NCBI RefSeq assembly: GCF_029989365.1
Contig: NZ_JAPRAQ010000006.1
Span: forward strand, 359,599 to 423,598
Reading direction: 5' to 3'
DNA: 64,000 nucleotides
Origin: Bradyrhizobium sp. Arg816
GTDB lineage: Bacteria > Pseudomonadota > Alphaproteobacteria > Rhizobiales > Xanthobacteraceae
This document shows positions 9,012-16,592 of this stretch, piece by piece; within the stretch, counting starts at the first letter, position 1, and each line of letters begins with the position of its first letter. The position numbers and the translations under genes were made by a program. The notes under the pieces are model-generated. The model had not been told where the DNA came from and made no database searches. It worked only from the letters and a program-made list of their open reading frames with translations.

Positions 9012-9971
9012 ATGGACACGTCAGAGGACATCCTGCAGCAGGCGTCCCCGGGCTTGATCCCGGGGTCGGGCACGGCGCGCGCCGCGAAAGTGACGCGCCT
9101 GTCGCCCTCCTTCATCTCCTGGCTCCAGGCCGGGCCGATGATGCTGGTGTTTCTCGCCTTCTTCCTGATCCCTCTGGTCTTCGTCGTCATCGTCTCGTTC
9201 TGGGACTACAACGAATACCAGCTGCTGCCGGCGTTCTCCGGCCGCGGCTATACCGATACGTTCGAGGGCTGCATCGCGCAGCTCCCCGATCTCTGCACCA
9301 TCGCCAAGACCTATCTGAAGACGCTGAAGCTGTGCTTCCTGGTCTGGGTCATCACGCTCTTCATCGGCTTCTGGGTCGCCTACTTCCTCGCCTTCCACGT
9401 CAAGTCCAAGACCTGGCAGATGGGATTGTCGCTGCTCTGCACGATCCCGTTCTGGACCTCCAACGTGATCCGCATGATCGCCTGGATCCCGCTGCTCGGA
9501 CGCAACGGCCTGGTGAACTCCGGACTGGTCAAGAGCGGATTGATCAACCATCCGCTGGAATGGCTGCTGTTCTCCGAATTCTCCGTGGTGCTGGCGCTGG
9601 TCCACCTCTTCACCTTCTTCATGGTGGTGCCGATCTTCAATTCGATGATCCGCATCGACAAGTCGCTGATCGAGGCGGCCTATGACGCCGGCGCCACCGG
9701 TTTCCAGACGCTGGTCAACGTCATCATTCCGCTCGCCAAGCCAGGCATCGTGATCGGCTCGATCTTCGTCATCACCATCGTGATGGGCGATTTCATCACC
9801 ATCGGCGTGATGGGCGGCCAGCAGATCGCGGCTGCCGGGAAGATCATCGAGACGCGGGTCAACGCGCTGCAATTCCCGGCTGCGGCAGCGAACGCCGTGA
9901 TCCTGCTCATCATCACCTTTCTGATCATCACCATGATGTCGCGCATCGTCGACATCAAGAAGGAGCTCTAG
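9012..9971 (+). CDS. ABC transporter permease (PotB type)
   Basis: 319 residues from the ATG at 9012; an overlapping GTG at 9009 is also possible. There are six predicted membrane helices, and the cytoplasmic loop has an EAA-like motif (EAAYDAGATGFQTLVNVIIPLAKPG) that contacts the ATPase. The N-terminal tail before the first helix is encoded partly by a perfect palindrome at 9046-9065. The gene starts four bases after the binding-protein stop, so it is co-transcribed. Confidence 0.88.
   Translation: MDTSEDILQQASPGLIPGSGTARAAKVTRLSPSFISWLQAGPMMLVFLAFFLIPLVFVVIVSFWDYNEYQLLPAFSGRGYTDTFEGCIAQLPDLCTIAKTYLKTLKLCFLVWVITLFIGFWVAYFLAFHVKSKTWQMGLSLLCTIPFWTSNVIRMIAWIPLLGRNGLVNSGLVKSGLINHPLEWLLFSEFSVVLALVHLFTFFMVVPIFNSMIRIDKSLIEAAYDAGATGFQTLVNVIIPLAKPGIVIGSIFVITIVMGDFITIGVMGGQQIAAAGKIIETRVNALQFPAAAANAVILLIITFLIITMMSRIVDIKKEL
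9046..9065. repeat. Perfect palindrome inside the permease coding sequence
   Basis: CCCCGGG at 9046-9052 and CCCGGGG at 9059-9065 flank CTTGAT. It is translated in frame as part of the variable cytoplasmic N-terminus (about residues 13-19, PGLIPGS). It looks like a small palindromic repeat unit tolerated within a coding region. Confidence 0.55.
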
Positions 9972-9974
9972 AGC

Positions 9975-10853
9975 ATGAAGGAGGGACGCCCGCGCTCGTT
10001 CTACGTGCTCGCGATCTTCTTCGCGGCCTATGTGCTGTTTCTCTACGGCCCGATGATCGCGATCTACGTCCTCTCGTTCCAGGGGCCGCAGGGCGGCCTC
10101 ACCTTCCCGATGAACGGCGTGTCGACCTTCTGGATCGCAAAACTGTTCCAGGGCACCGGCATCGTCGATCTCGGCGCGGCCTTCCGCCGCTCGCTGCTGC
10201 TTGGCGTCATCGTGATGATCGTCACCGTCGTGCTGTCGGTCGCCGCCGGCATGGCCTTCCGCCGCAAGTTCAAAGCGCAGGGCATTCTGTTTTACTCGGC
10301 GATCGCGAGCCTGATCGTGCCCTCGATCATCACCTCGCTCGGCATCTCGCTTGAATTCCGCATCATCGACGATTTGATCAAGGCGCACTGGAACGAGAAT
10401 TTCGAGACCTCGATGGGCCTGCTGACCTCGGGCTTAGGTGCGCACCTGACCTGGACGCTGCCGTTCGGCCTTTTGATCATGTTCGCGATCTTCAACCGCT
10501 TTGATCCCAGGCTCGAGGAAGCCGCGCGCGATCTCGGCGCGACGCCGTGGCAGGCCTTCCGTCATGTCGTGCTGCCGATCATCCTGCCCTCCGTCATCGG
10601 CATCGGCCTGTTCGGCTTCACGCTGTCCTGGGACGAGCTCGCCCGCTCCAGCCAGGCGATCGGGGCGGTCAATACCTTGCCGCTCGATCTCCAGGGCCTC
10701 ACCACCACCGTGACGAATCCCGACATCTACGCGCTCGGCACCGTGATCTCGGCGGTGTCGTTCACCGTGATCGCCCTTGCACTCGGCACCATCCACATGC
10801 TCAACAAGCGGCAGGCGGCCAAGGGCTCGGATGCCGGCCAAGGGCTTGTCTGA
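9975..10853 (+). CDS. ABC transporter permease (PotC type)
   Basis: 292 residues with about six membrane helices and an EAA-like loop (EEAARDLGATPWQAFRHVVLPIILPS). It forms the second half of the channel with the preceding permease, from which it is separated by three bases. The combination of PotA-, PotD-, PotB- and PotC-like genes makes a complete importer. Confidence 0.88.
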   Translation: MKEGRPRSFYVLAIFFAAYVLFLYGPMIAIYVLSFQGPQGGLTFPMNGVSTFWIAKLFQGTGIVDLGAAFRRSLLLGVIVMIVTVVLSVAAGMAFRRKFKAQGILFYSAIASLIVPSIITSLGISLEFRIIDDLIKAHWNENFETSMGLLTSGLGAHLTWTLPFGLLIMFAIFNRFDPRLEEAARDLGATPWQAFRHVVLPIILPSVIGIGLFGFTLSWDELARSSQAIGAVNTLPLDLQGLTTTVTNPDIYALGTVISAVSFTVIALALGTIHMLNKRQAAKGSDAGQGLV

Positions 10854-10889
10854 TAGAGTGCTTGTCTGACAAGGGACTAGTCTGATCTG

Positions 10890-11627
10890 ATGCGACTGCA
10901 CGTCGTCAATCCCAACACCACCGCGTCGATGACGGCGAAGATCGCCGCTGCAGCGCGCAGCGTCGCCCTGCCCGACACATTGATCGATGCGCGCCAGCCC
11001 GCGATGGGCCCGGTCTCGATCGAGGGCTTTTACGACGAAGCCTTCGCCGTGCCCGGCATGCTCGGCTGCATCCGGGAGGCCGACCGCGACGGCGCGGATG
11101 CGCACATCATCGCCTGCTTCGACGACACCGGCCTCGACGCCGCGCGTGCCGCCGCGAAAGCGCCGGTGATCGGCATCGGGGAAGCCGGCTTCCATATGGC
11201 GAGCCTGATCGCGGCGCGCTTTGCCGTGGTGACGACGCTCGGTGTCTCGATCGTGCCGATCGAGCATAATTTGCGGAAATACGGTCTCGCCGAGCGCTGC
11301 GCGCGCGTCCGCGCCGCCGAGGTCCCGGTGCTCGCGCTCGAGGAGCGCAATACTGATGCGCTCGGCAAGATCTCCGCGGAGATCACCGCCGCGGTCCGCG
11401 ACGATCGAGCGGAGGCCATCGTGCTCGGCTGCGCCGGCATGGCTGACCTCGCCGCCGAGCTCGCCGCCACACATGGCCTGCCCGTGGTCGACGGCGTCGC
11501 CGCGGCGGTCACGCTGGCAGAATCACTGGTGCGGGTGGGACTAAAGACCTCGCGGCTCGGGCCCTACGCGCCGCCGCGCCCGAAGACCTATTCAGGACCG
11601 TTTTCGCCGTTCCAGCCGGAAGGCTGA
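10890..11627 (+). CDS. Hydantoin/Asp-Glu racemase family protein
   Basis: 245 residues. Two catalytic cysteines of the Asp/Glu/hydantoin racemase fold are visible: Cys76 in IIACFDDTG and Cys181 in VLGCAGM. The N-terminal VVNPNTTASMT is typical of the hydantoin/allantoin racemase group. It follows the ABC permease by 36 bases on the same strand, and is probably the last gene of the operon, inverting a stereocentre of the imported compound. The gap contains a degenerate repeat (CTTGTCTGA twice, then TAGTCTGA). Confidence 0.85.
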   Translation: MRLHVVNPNTTASMTAKIAAAARSVALPDTLIDARQPAMGPVSIEGFYDEAFAVPGMLGCIREADRDGADAHIIACFDDTGLDAARAAAKAPVIGIGEAGFHMASLIAARFAVVTTLGVSIVPIEHNLRKYGLAERCARVRAAEVPVLALEERNTDALGKISAEITAAVRDDRAEAIVLGCAGMADLAAELAATHGLPVVDGVAAAVTLAESLVRVGLKTSRLGPYAPPRPKTYSGPFSPFQPEG

Positions 11628-11657
11628 ACACGCAACCACTTCGGGCAGGCGGCCGTC

Positions 11658-11689
11658 ATCGGCAGTCTTCTCGAGCGAAGACTGCCGAT
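11658..11689. terminator. Hairpin between convergent genes
   Basis: A perfect 13-bp stem (11658-11670 with 11677-11689, arm ATCGGCAGTCTTC) with a six-base loop. It lies between the racemase stop and the manganese-catalase stop. It lacks a long T-run on either side, so it may be a bidirectional hairpin of moderate strength. Confidence 0.6.
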
Positions 11690-11702
11690 CACAACATCGA
11701 TC

Positions 11703-12974
11703 CTATTCCGTTTGCTCGACCGCAGCTGGCATCTTGGCGACCGACATCAGGGAGCGAGCGACCTGGTTGAGCAACTGATCCGCATTTTCCTCTTCCGCCA
11801 GCGACTTCGACAGCAGGCTGACGATGGCGCTATGACGTAGCTGTTGAGCGAGGTTGCGCGCCGTGCCGTAGCCGGCAATCTCGTAGTGTTCGACCCTCTG
11901 CGCCGCGCCGATCAATGCGAGGTCGGCGGCGGCGTCTTCCTTGTCCTCGCCTTCGGCCATGATTTCCTGGCCTTCCTCGACCAGACCCATCATCCCCTTG
12001 CACGGCTTGGCCCGGGCGGATTTGCCGAGCAGCTCGAAGCATTCATTGATGCGCTCGATCTGGGTCTCGGTTTCTTCAAGATGCAGCTCGAACAATTCGC
12101 GCAATTGATCGAAGCGCGCCGCTTCCGCCATTTTTGGAAGCGCCTTAGTCAATTGTTTCTCGGCGTGCAGGATATCGCGGAGCTCGTTGAGCAGCAGATC
12201 GCCGAGGCCTGCCTCGTCAGCCGGTGGCGAGCTTTCGGTCACGATGGCCGTTGCCGGACCGGGTTCTCCGGCCTGAATGGCGGGCGATTCCGTGAAGACC
12301 CAGTCGCCGCCCTCGTTCCAGGGCCCGCGGGTGTCGATCTCGCCGTGATCGCCGGCCCCCGTGGAGTCGTTGAAGAACTGATCCACGAGACCCGGCGTCG
12401 GCGCGACACGGCCAATACTGAAGGCCGGCTTGCCCATGCTCTCCAGCGCCAGCGAGAAGGCCTTCATATGGGTGATCTCGCGCGTCATCAGGAATTGCAG
12501 CGCGTCCTTGGTGCCGGCGTCGTCACAGAAGTTGATCAGCCGCTCGTAGACGATCTTGGCGCGCGCTTCCGCCGCGATGTTGCTGCGCAGGTCGACATCC
12601 AGCTCGCCCGTGATCTTCAGGTAGTCGGCGGTCCAGGCGTTGCCCTGGGAATTGAACAGATTGACGCCACCGCCGCCCGCGATTGCGATCAGCGGGTCGG
12701 CCTCGGCCGCCTGCCGGTCGAATTTCGAAGGCTTGAGGTGCATTCGCGCCAAGGTGCCGACGATTTCCAGATGACTCAGCTCTTCGGTGCCGATGTCCAT
12801 CAGAAGGTCCTTGCGATCCGGATCTTCGCAGTTGAGACCCTGAATCGAATATTGCATGGCGGCTGCGAGTTCGCCGTTCGCGCCACCGAATTGCTCGAGC
12901 AGCATATTGCCGAACCGGGGATCCGGCTCGTCGACGCGAACGGTGAACATCAGCTTCTTGACGTGGTGATACAT
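11703..12974 (-). CDS. Manganese catalase fused to DUF892 (YciF-like) domain
   Basis: 423 residues. Residues 1 to about 215 are a dimanganese catalase domain with ligand-like residues Glu35, Glu65 and His68 (TEELSH), Glu136 and His169 (REITH). After a linker, residues about 255-415 form a DUF892 ferritin-like four-helix domain (ELRDILHAEKQLTKALPKM). Manganese catalase disproportionates hydrogen peroxide. DUF892 proteins are stress-associated dimetal helical bundles of uncertain function. The catalase part lacks the longer C-terminal tail of classical family members. The product is probably a cytosolic oxidative or desiccation stress protein. It is transcribed alone. Confidence 0.88.
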   Translation of the reverse strand: MYHHVKKLMFTVRVDEPDPRFGNMLLEQFGGANGELAAAMQYSIQGLNCEDPDRKDLLMDIGTEELSHLEIVGTLARMHLKPSKFDRQAAEADPLIAIAGGGGVNLFNSQGNAWTADYLKITGELDVDLRSNIAAEARAKIVYERLINFCDDAGTKDALQFLMTREITHMKAFSLALESMGKPAFSIGRVAPTPGLVDQFFNDSTGAGDHGEIDTRGPWNEGGDWVFTESPAIQAGEPGPATAIVTESSPPADEAGLGDLLLNELRDILHAEKQLTKALPKMAEAARFDQLRELFELHLEETETQIERINECFELLGKSARAKPCKGMMGLVEEGQEIMAEGEDKEDAAADLALIGAAQRVEHYEIAGYGTARNLAQQLRHSAIVSLLSKSLAEEENADQLLNQVARSLMSVAKMPAAVEQTE

Positions 12975-13173
12975 GGATGCCTCGGGCTTGAAGGAAGATG
13001 ACTTCCGAACGAGCCCGCATTGCGCTTGTTCCTAATGCTGCAGAGTTGGCGTCGCATCGAGTTACCCGAGGCCGCGACGCGCTGCTGCTGACGCGTCGCA
13101 AATTGAGAGACGCCGTAGGAACGACTGACCCGCGGCAAGCTTAGCGTGCTGCGACGTGCAAAAGGACGATCAG

Positions 13174-13374
13174 ATGGACAGCGAAGACGCCTTGGCAAAA
13201 GTGAAGGACGTGTCAGAAGACGTGCGCGAGACCGCACGCAACATGCGACAGAAACTCGAAGAAGGTCAGCCGTCGGGCCAAGCGCTCGCCTTCCTGCGCG
13301 ATGTGGCGCGCGAGGCCCCGCTTCCGTCGCTCCTCGTGGCTTTCATGCTCGGCGCCCTGCTGGCTCGGCGCTAG
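13174..13374 (+). CDS. Small protein with C-terminal membrane anchor
   Basis: 66 residues from the ATG at 13174, with AAGGA seven bases upstream. A charged helical N-terminal part (DVSEDVRETARNMRQKLEEG) is followed by a hydrophobic tail, LPSLLVAFMLGALLARR. This layout resembles ElaB/YqjD-like (DUF883) tail-anchored proteins, which tether ribosomes or stress complexes to the inner membrane. The similarity is architectural only. It is divergent from the manganese-catalase fusion gene, which may share its stress regulation. Confidence 0.55.
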   Translation: MDSEDALAKVKDVSEDVRETARNMRQKLEEGQPSGQALAFLRDVAREAPLPSLLVAFMLGALLARR

Positions 13375-13593
13375 TGCGGCCCGTCACCTCGCGACCCGAT
13401 ACCCCTACCTCTGCTTCGGATGCGCTTATCCCGAAACAAGGAAGCCTTCGGGCTTGGGACAATTACGTTTTTCGGCCCACGGCCTCTTTTTGGTCCCATT
13501 TGTTGCTGAATGGTAACACTTTCGGGACGTCCCGGCGACCTCTGGTTGCCGCACTTCGCCACTCACCAAGTTTCAATTTGGGTTTTGTCAGCG

Positions 13594-14085
13594 ATGATCG
13601 ATCTCGCCCAGGACAGGCCGTCCAACCCCCTCCTTCGCCTTGGCGCCCAGCCGATTGCGCTGACCGCCGCTGCCCTCCTGCTCCTCTTCGCCGGCGTGAC
13701 CTCGATCGCGATCTGGCGCGCCTATACTGGGGCATTTCCTGAGACCGACCGGGTGGTGGCGTCGCGGCAGCTCCAGGCCCGCACGGCCCAGGCATCCGAG
13801 CAACTTGTCGAGAAGACCAAGGGTCTCGAGGCGACCCAGCAGGAATCGATCGACCAGCTCCAGGTCGTTCAGGACCAGCTCCAGACGGTGAAGAAGCTGC
13901 TCGCATTCCAGCAGGCCGACACCAAGCGCCTGTCCGAGCAGGTCACGACGCTGAACGAGTCCATCGACGGCCTTCGGCAGTCCTTTGCCAGCGCCCGGGC
14001 CGCGGAGGCGGAGACGCCCTCGGTTACCCGCAGGAAACCGTCGCGCCGTGTCCACGCCAGTGCCCGCAAGCGCTCGCGCGGCTAG
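13594..14085 (+). CDS. Membrane-anchored coiled-coil protein
   Basis: 163 residues from the ATG at 13594; an in-frame GTG-type start further upstream gives an unlikely extension. It has a single membrane helix (about residues 22-42), then a Gln/Glu-rich region with heptad character from about 60 to 130 (QLVEKTKGLEATQQESIDQL). The C-terminus is strongly basic (KPSRRVHASARKRSRG). There are no catalytic motifs. It is probably an envelope-associated structural protein of unknown role. Confidence 0.65.
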   Translation: MIDLAQDRPSNPLLRLGAQPIALTAAALLLLFAGVTSIAIWRAYTGAFPETDRVVASRQLQARTAQASEQLVEKTKGLEATQQESIDQLQVVQDQLQTVKKLLAFQQADTKRLSEQVTTLNESIDGLRQSFASARAAEAETPSVTRRKPSRRVHASARKRSRG

Positions 14086-14119
14086 CCGGGTCAGGGTCTG
14101 CGACTTAAATTTTTCCACA

Positions 14120-14135
14120 TGTGAACTGGATCACA
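14120..14135. promoter_or_regulatory. CRP/FNR-type binding site
   Basis: TGTGA-ACTGGA-TCACA matches the CRP consensus TGTGA-N6-TCACA exactly. A TATGAT hexamer follows at 14144-14149. No gene starts downstream on the plus strand before two hairpins at 14208-14304, so the site may control a non-coding transcript. Confidence 0.45.
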
Positions 14136-14207
14136 TTCCCCCGTATGATTCCGCGCCATGCTCCCGGTTACCGGATGGCGTGAGCCGATTTCAATGTCCG
14201 GGGCTGG

Positions 14208-14243
14208 CAAGGTCGTTGACGGTATACTGCGTCAACGGCCTTG
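14208..14243 (+). other. Hairpin in gene-free stretch
   Basis: A 13-bp stem (14208-14220 with 14231-14243, one G-T pair) with a ten-base loop is followed by TTCTTT. It lies between the CRP-like site and a stronger terminator. It could be a terminator or a structured part of a small RNA. Confidence 0.45.
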
Positions 14244-14259
14244 TTCTTTGATGGGTTAG

Positions 14260-14304
14260 CTTGAGCCCCGTTCCGATGGAATCGGAGCGGGGCTCAAGAT
14301 TTTT
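14260..14304 (+). terminator. Strong Rho-independent terminator
   Basis: An 18-bp stem (14260-14277 with 14281-14298, arm beginning CTTGAGCCCCG) with one G-T wobble and a three-base loop is followed by ATTTTT. It ends plus-strand transcription before the convergent Gly-rich gene. Confidence 0.8.
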
Positions 14305-14319
14305 GCAGCTGTCAGAACG

Positions 14320-14700
14320 CTATTCGCAGACATCCACGCTGCGGACACGCCAGCCTGCCGGCGTCATGACGCGCTTCCGCACCACGTAACAGCCGCCGTA
14401 GCCGCCGTCGTCGTAGCCGGTACCATAGTAATAGGGATCGCCGTAACCATAGCCGTAGCCGTAATAGCCGCCATAGTAGCCGGCGCCGGCGAGACCTGCC
14501 CCGATCGCCACTCCGGGCCAGAAGCCGCCGCCATGCCAGTGACCGCCATGGCCCCAGCCGCCACCATGGCCCCAGCCGCCGCCGCCGTGGCCCCAGCCGC
14601 CGCCCCCATGATCGAAACCGCCCCGCGCCTCGGCTGCCTGCGGCGCCGACAAGCCGACTGCCGCGACGGCCAGCGCCGCCATCATCATCTTCCGTAACAT
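14320..14700 (-). CDS. Secreted Gly/His/Tyr-rich repeat protein
   Basis: 126 residues from the ATG at 14700, with GGAGG eight bases upstream. A signal peptide (MLRKMMMAALAVAAVGLSAP, cleavage near AEA) is followed by tandem GGGWGHGG units, then a Tyr/Gly-rich segment (YYGGYYGYGYGYG). A short C-terminal module follows with two Cys (GGCYVVRKRV ... VDVCE). This layout is frequent in rhizobial exported proteins. The His-rich repeats could bind metal, but no function is established. Confidence 0.75.
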   Translation of the reverse strand: MLRKMMMAALAVAAVGLSAPQAAEARGGFDHGGGGWGHGGGGWGHGGGWGHGGHWHGGGFWPGVAIGAGLAGAGYYGGYYGYGYGYGDPYYYGTGYDDGGYGGCYVVRKRVMTPAGWRVRSVDVCE

Positions 14701-14802
14701 CACTCGATCCTCCGCGTGGAGACGTTCCACGCTCAAAGCGGGACCAAGCTAACGTCACCCGCGCCTTCCTGACAGCCTCACTGTCTCACTTCCGCGCGAG
14801 CA

Positions 14803-15108
14803 TCAGCAGCCGCGGCAGATGCCCTTCATCTTCTTGTCGAGCAGCTTGTTCTCGGCATTGACGGCGGCATCTGTAGACCCGCCTGTGGCCGCGCCGGTGG
14901 TGCCCCCGCGGGAGGCGCCGGATGATTGCGCCGTACCGAGGCTGTTGGTGCCGGGCGGCGACGCCGGGGAGTTGGCGACACCTCCCGCCGATCCGCTGGA
15001 CCCGGTCGCGCCGCCGGTCGTTTGCGCGAACGACACCGCCGGCATCGCGGCGAGACTGAGGATCACGATCAAGGTCTTGATTGAAGTGTTTGCAGGCGAC
15101 GTGGCCAT
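14803..15108 (-). CDS. Small secreted Gly/Ser/Thr-rich protein
   Basis: 101 residues from the ATG at 15108, with AAGGAG upstream. It has a signal peptide (SIKTLIVILSLAAMPAVSFA), a low-complexity Gly/Ser/Thr/Ala middle and a conserved-looking C-terminal tail, ENKLLDKKMKGICRGC, containing two cysteines. I do not recognise a characterised family. It is probably a periplasmic or surface protein. Confidence 0.65.
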   Translation of the reverse strand: MATSPANTSIKTLIVILSLAAMPAVSFAQTTGGATGSSGSAGGVANSPASPPGTNSLGTAQSSGASRGGTTGAATGGSTDAAVNAENKLLDKKMKGICRGC

Positions 15109-15266
15109 CGGGGAATGCTCCTTTGGCTGTCAACGGTCCCGCCCAGGACGCGTTCCGGAACAAATCGCGTCACATCAGCTTGAAAGCGAGGATGGAGGCG
15201 CGATCAGCGCAAACAAGGACCCTGCCAGCGGGCTGCGCGTTCCAGAGCCAGAAAGGCCAAATCACG

Positions 15267-15431
15267 ATGACCGATCGCGATCCTTTTGCAGAGGGCGAAC
15301 GCGCCGCGCGCGAAAACATCCCGGCCGAAGCCAATCCCTACTCGGACGGCAGCGATGAGCATGCGCTGTGGTCGGCTGGCCACGAGAAGATTGCGGGCGC
15401 CATGGAAGCCCGCGAGTCCGAAGGCAGCTAG
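15267..15431 (+). CDS. CrpP/Rmf-like small protein
   Basis: 54 residues from the ATG at 15267. The pattern FAEGERAARENIP...NPYSDGSDEHALWSAGHEKI matches the short motif of ribosome modulation factor and CrpP-like proteins (G-x-x-A-A, N-P-Y, L-W-x-x-G). Rmf dimerises ribosomes in stationary phase. The broader family is widespread in alphaproteobacteria and mostly uncharacterised. Its last codons overlap the convergent gamma-carbonic anhydrase gene by four bases. Confidence 0.7.
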   Translation: MTDRDPFAEGERAARENIPAEANPYSDGSDEHALWSAGHEKIAGAMEARESEGS

Positions 15432-15958
15432 CCGATCCGCTTCAGGCCTTTCTGGAAGCGCGGGCCGTTGGCCACGTAGAACCTCGCGGCACTCCCCATC
15501 TTCTGCACCTGGGCGTCGTCGAGCGTGCGGATCACGCGCGCGGGCGAGCCGATGATCAGGGCGCGTTCGGGAAATTCCTTGCCCTCGGTGATGACCGAGC
15601 CCGCACCGACGATGCTGTTGCGGCCGATCTTTGCGCCGTTCATCACGATCGAGCCCATCCCGATCAGCGCGCCCTCCTCGATCGTGCAGCCGTGCAGGAT
15701 GACGTTGTGGCCGACGGTGCAGTTGTTGCCGATGACCAGGGGAAAGCCGAGGTCGGTGTGGCAGGTCGAGCCATCCTGCACATTGGCGCCCTCGCCGATC
15801 TCGATCCATTCATTGTCGCCGCGCAGCACGGCGCCGAACCAGACGCTCGCGCCCGGCTTCAGGCGCACGCGGCCGATCACGGTTGCGGTCTCGGCGATGA
15901 AGTAATTCCCGTCGGCGGGAAGATCGGGTGCCTGTCCGTCGAGCTCGTAGATCGCCAT
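15428..15958 (-). CDS. Gamma-class carbonic anhydrase family protein
   Basis: 176 residues from the ATG at 15958, with AGGAG eight bases upstream. It is a left-handed beta-helix built from hexapeptide repeats (for example IGEGANVQDGS and IGNNCTVGHNVILHG). The three zinc-ligand histidines of the gamma-CA/YrdA/PaaY group are present: His67, His84 and His89. Such proteins hydrate CO2 or act as related hexapeptide-fold enzymes. Cytosolic trimer by family. Confidence 0.9.
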   Translation of the reverse strand: MAIYELDGQAPDLPADGNYFIAETATVIGRVRLKPGASVWFGAVLRGDNEWIEIGEGANVQDGSTCHTDLGFPLVIGNNCTVGHNVILHGCTIEEGALIGMGSIVMNGAKIGRNSIVGAGSVITEGKEFPERALIIGSPARVIRTLDDAQVQKMGSAARFYVANGPRFQKGLKRIG

Positions 15959-16038
15959 GGGGTTCTCCTGTCGCGTCGACCCCAGCCATAGCGAAACGGC
16001 GACGCGGAGGCAAAGGGCCGCCGCGCCACGCAGCCCTG

Positions 16039-16368
16039 TCAGACCAGAACGCCGGCGGCGCGCAGCGTCATCAGGAAGAAGGTGCCGCTCATCATGCTCC
16101 AGAAGCCGGCGATGACGGTCGCCATCATCACGAATTCGACGCGGCGGCTTTCCACCCGCATGCCGCGCAACGTGTTGCGCATGATGATGAAGGGCGCCGC
16201 GAACACCAGGAACGGAACCGCGGCAAACGTCTTCGGCGCCACGCCGTCCTGCAACAGGCCGAAGCCTGCCGGCCGTTGCGCAAACGCCTGGTATCCGTTC
16301 ACGAGCGCGCCCGCGAGCGCGAAACCGATGCAGATCGAGAACAGAGAATTGAAGGCTTCAGGTGTCAT
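16039..16368 (-). CDS. Small multi-pass membrane protein
   Basis: 109 residues with three or four hydrophobic helices (about 8-28, 45-65, 78-105). No catalytic motif is visible. It resembles a conserved rhizobial membrane protein family of unknown function (possibly DUF6949; from memory and not checked). It is 80 bases downstream of the gamma-carbonic anhydrase gene's start codon on the same strand. Its upstream region carries a CtrA-like box. Confidence 0.7.
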   Translation of the reverse strand: MTPEAFNSLFSICIGFALAGALVNGYQAFAQRPAGFGLLQDGVAPKTFAAVPFLVFAAPFIIMRNTLRGMRVESRRVEFVMMATVIAGFWSMMSGTFFLMTLRAAGVLV

Positions 16369-16440
16369 CGGAACGGTCCGCCCTTACGCAACGCCGGAGC
16401 CTTCCTGTGACAAAGAGTGCCGGTTAACGCTACATTATCC

Positions 16441-16455
16441 TTAAGGGAAGGTTAA
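16441..16455. promoter_or_regulatory. CtrA-like box
   Basis: TTAA (16441-16444), seven bases, then TTAA (16452-16455) followed by C matches the alphaproteobacterial CtrA consensus TTAA-N7-TTAA(C). A further GGTTAACG lies at 16422-16429. The box sits in the divergent region between the membrane gene starting at 16368 and the one starting at 16593. Confidence 0.5.
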
Positions 16456-16592
16456 CGTCGGTGGCCGATCCGCGCAGGGCCCTCCCCCCGTCCCGGCGGC
16501 CGGGAACGCTGCGCGAATTCGCCGCCGCATGGCATATTCGCCGCTGATTCGTCGGCCACCGGCCGACTTCCCGGTTCGACTTGCGCAAGCTC

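Noticed and set aside
9021..10388. 455-codon minus-strand frame opposite the two permease genes
   Set aside because: Asp/His/Arg-rich sequence typical of antisense frames. The plus-strand permeases are certain.
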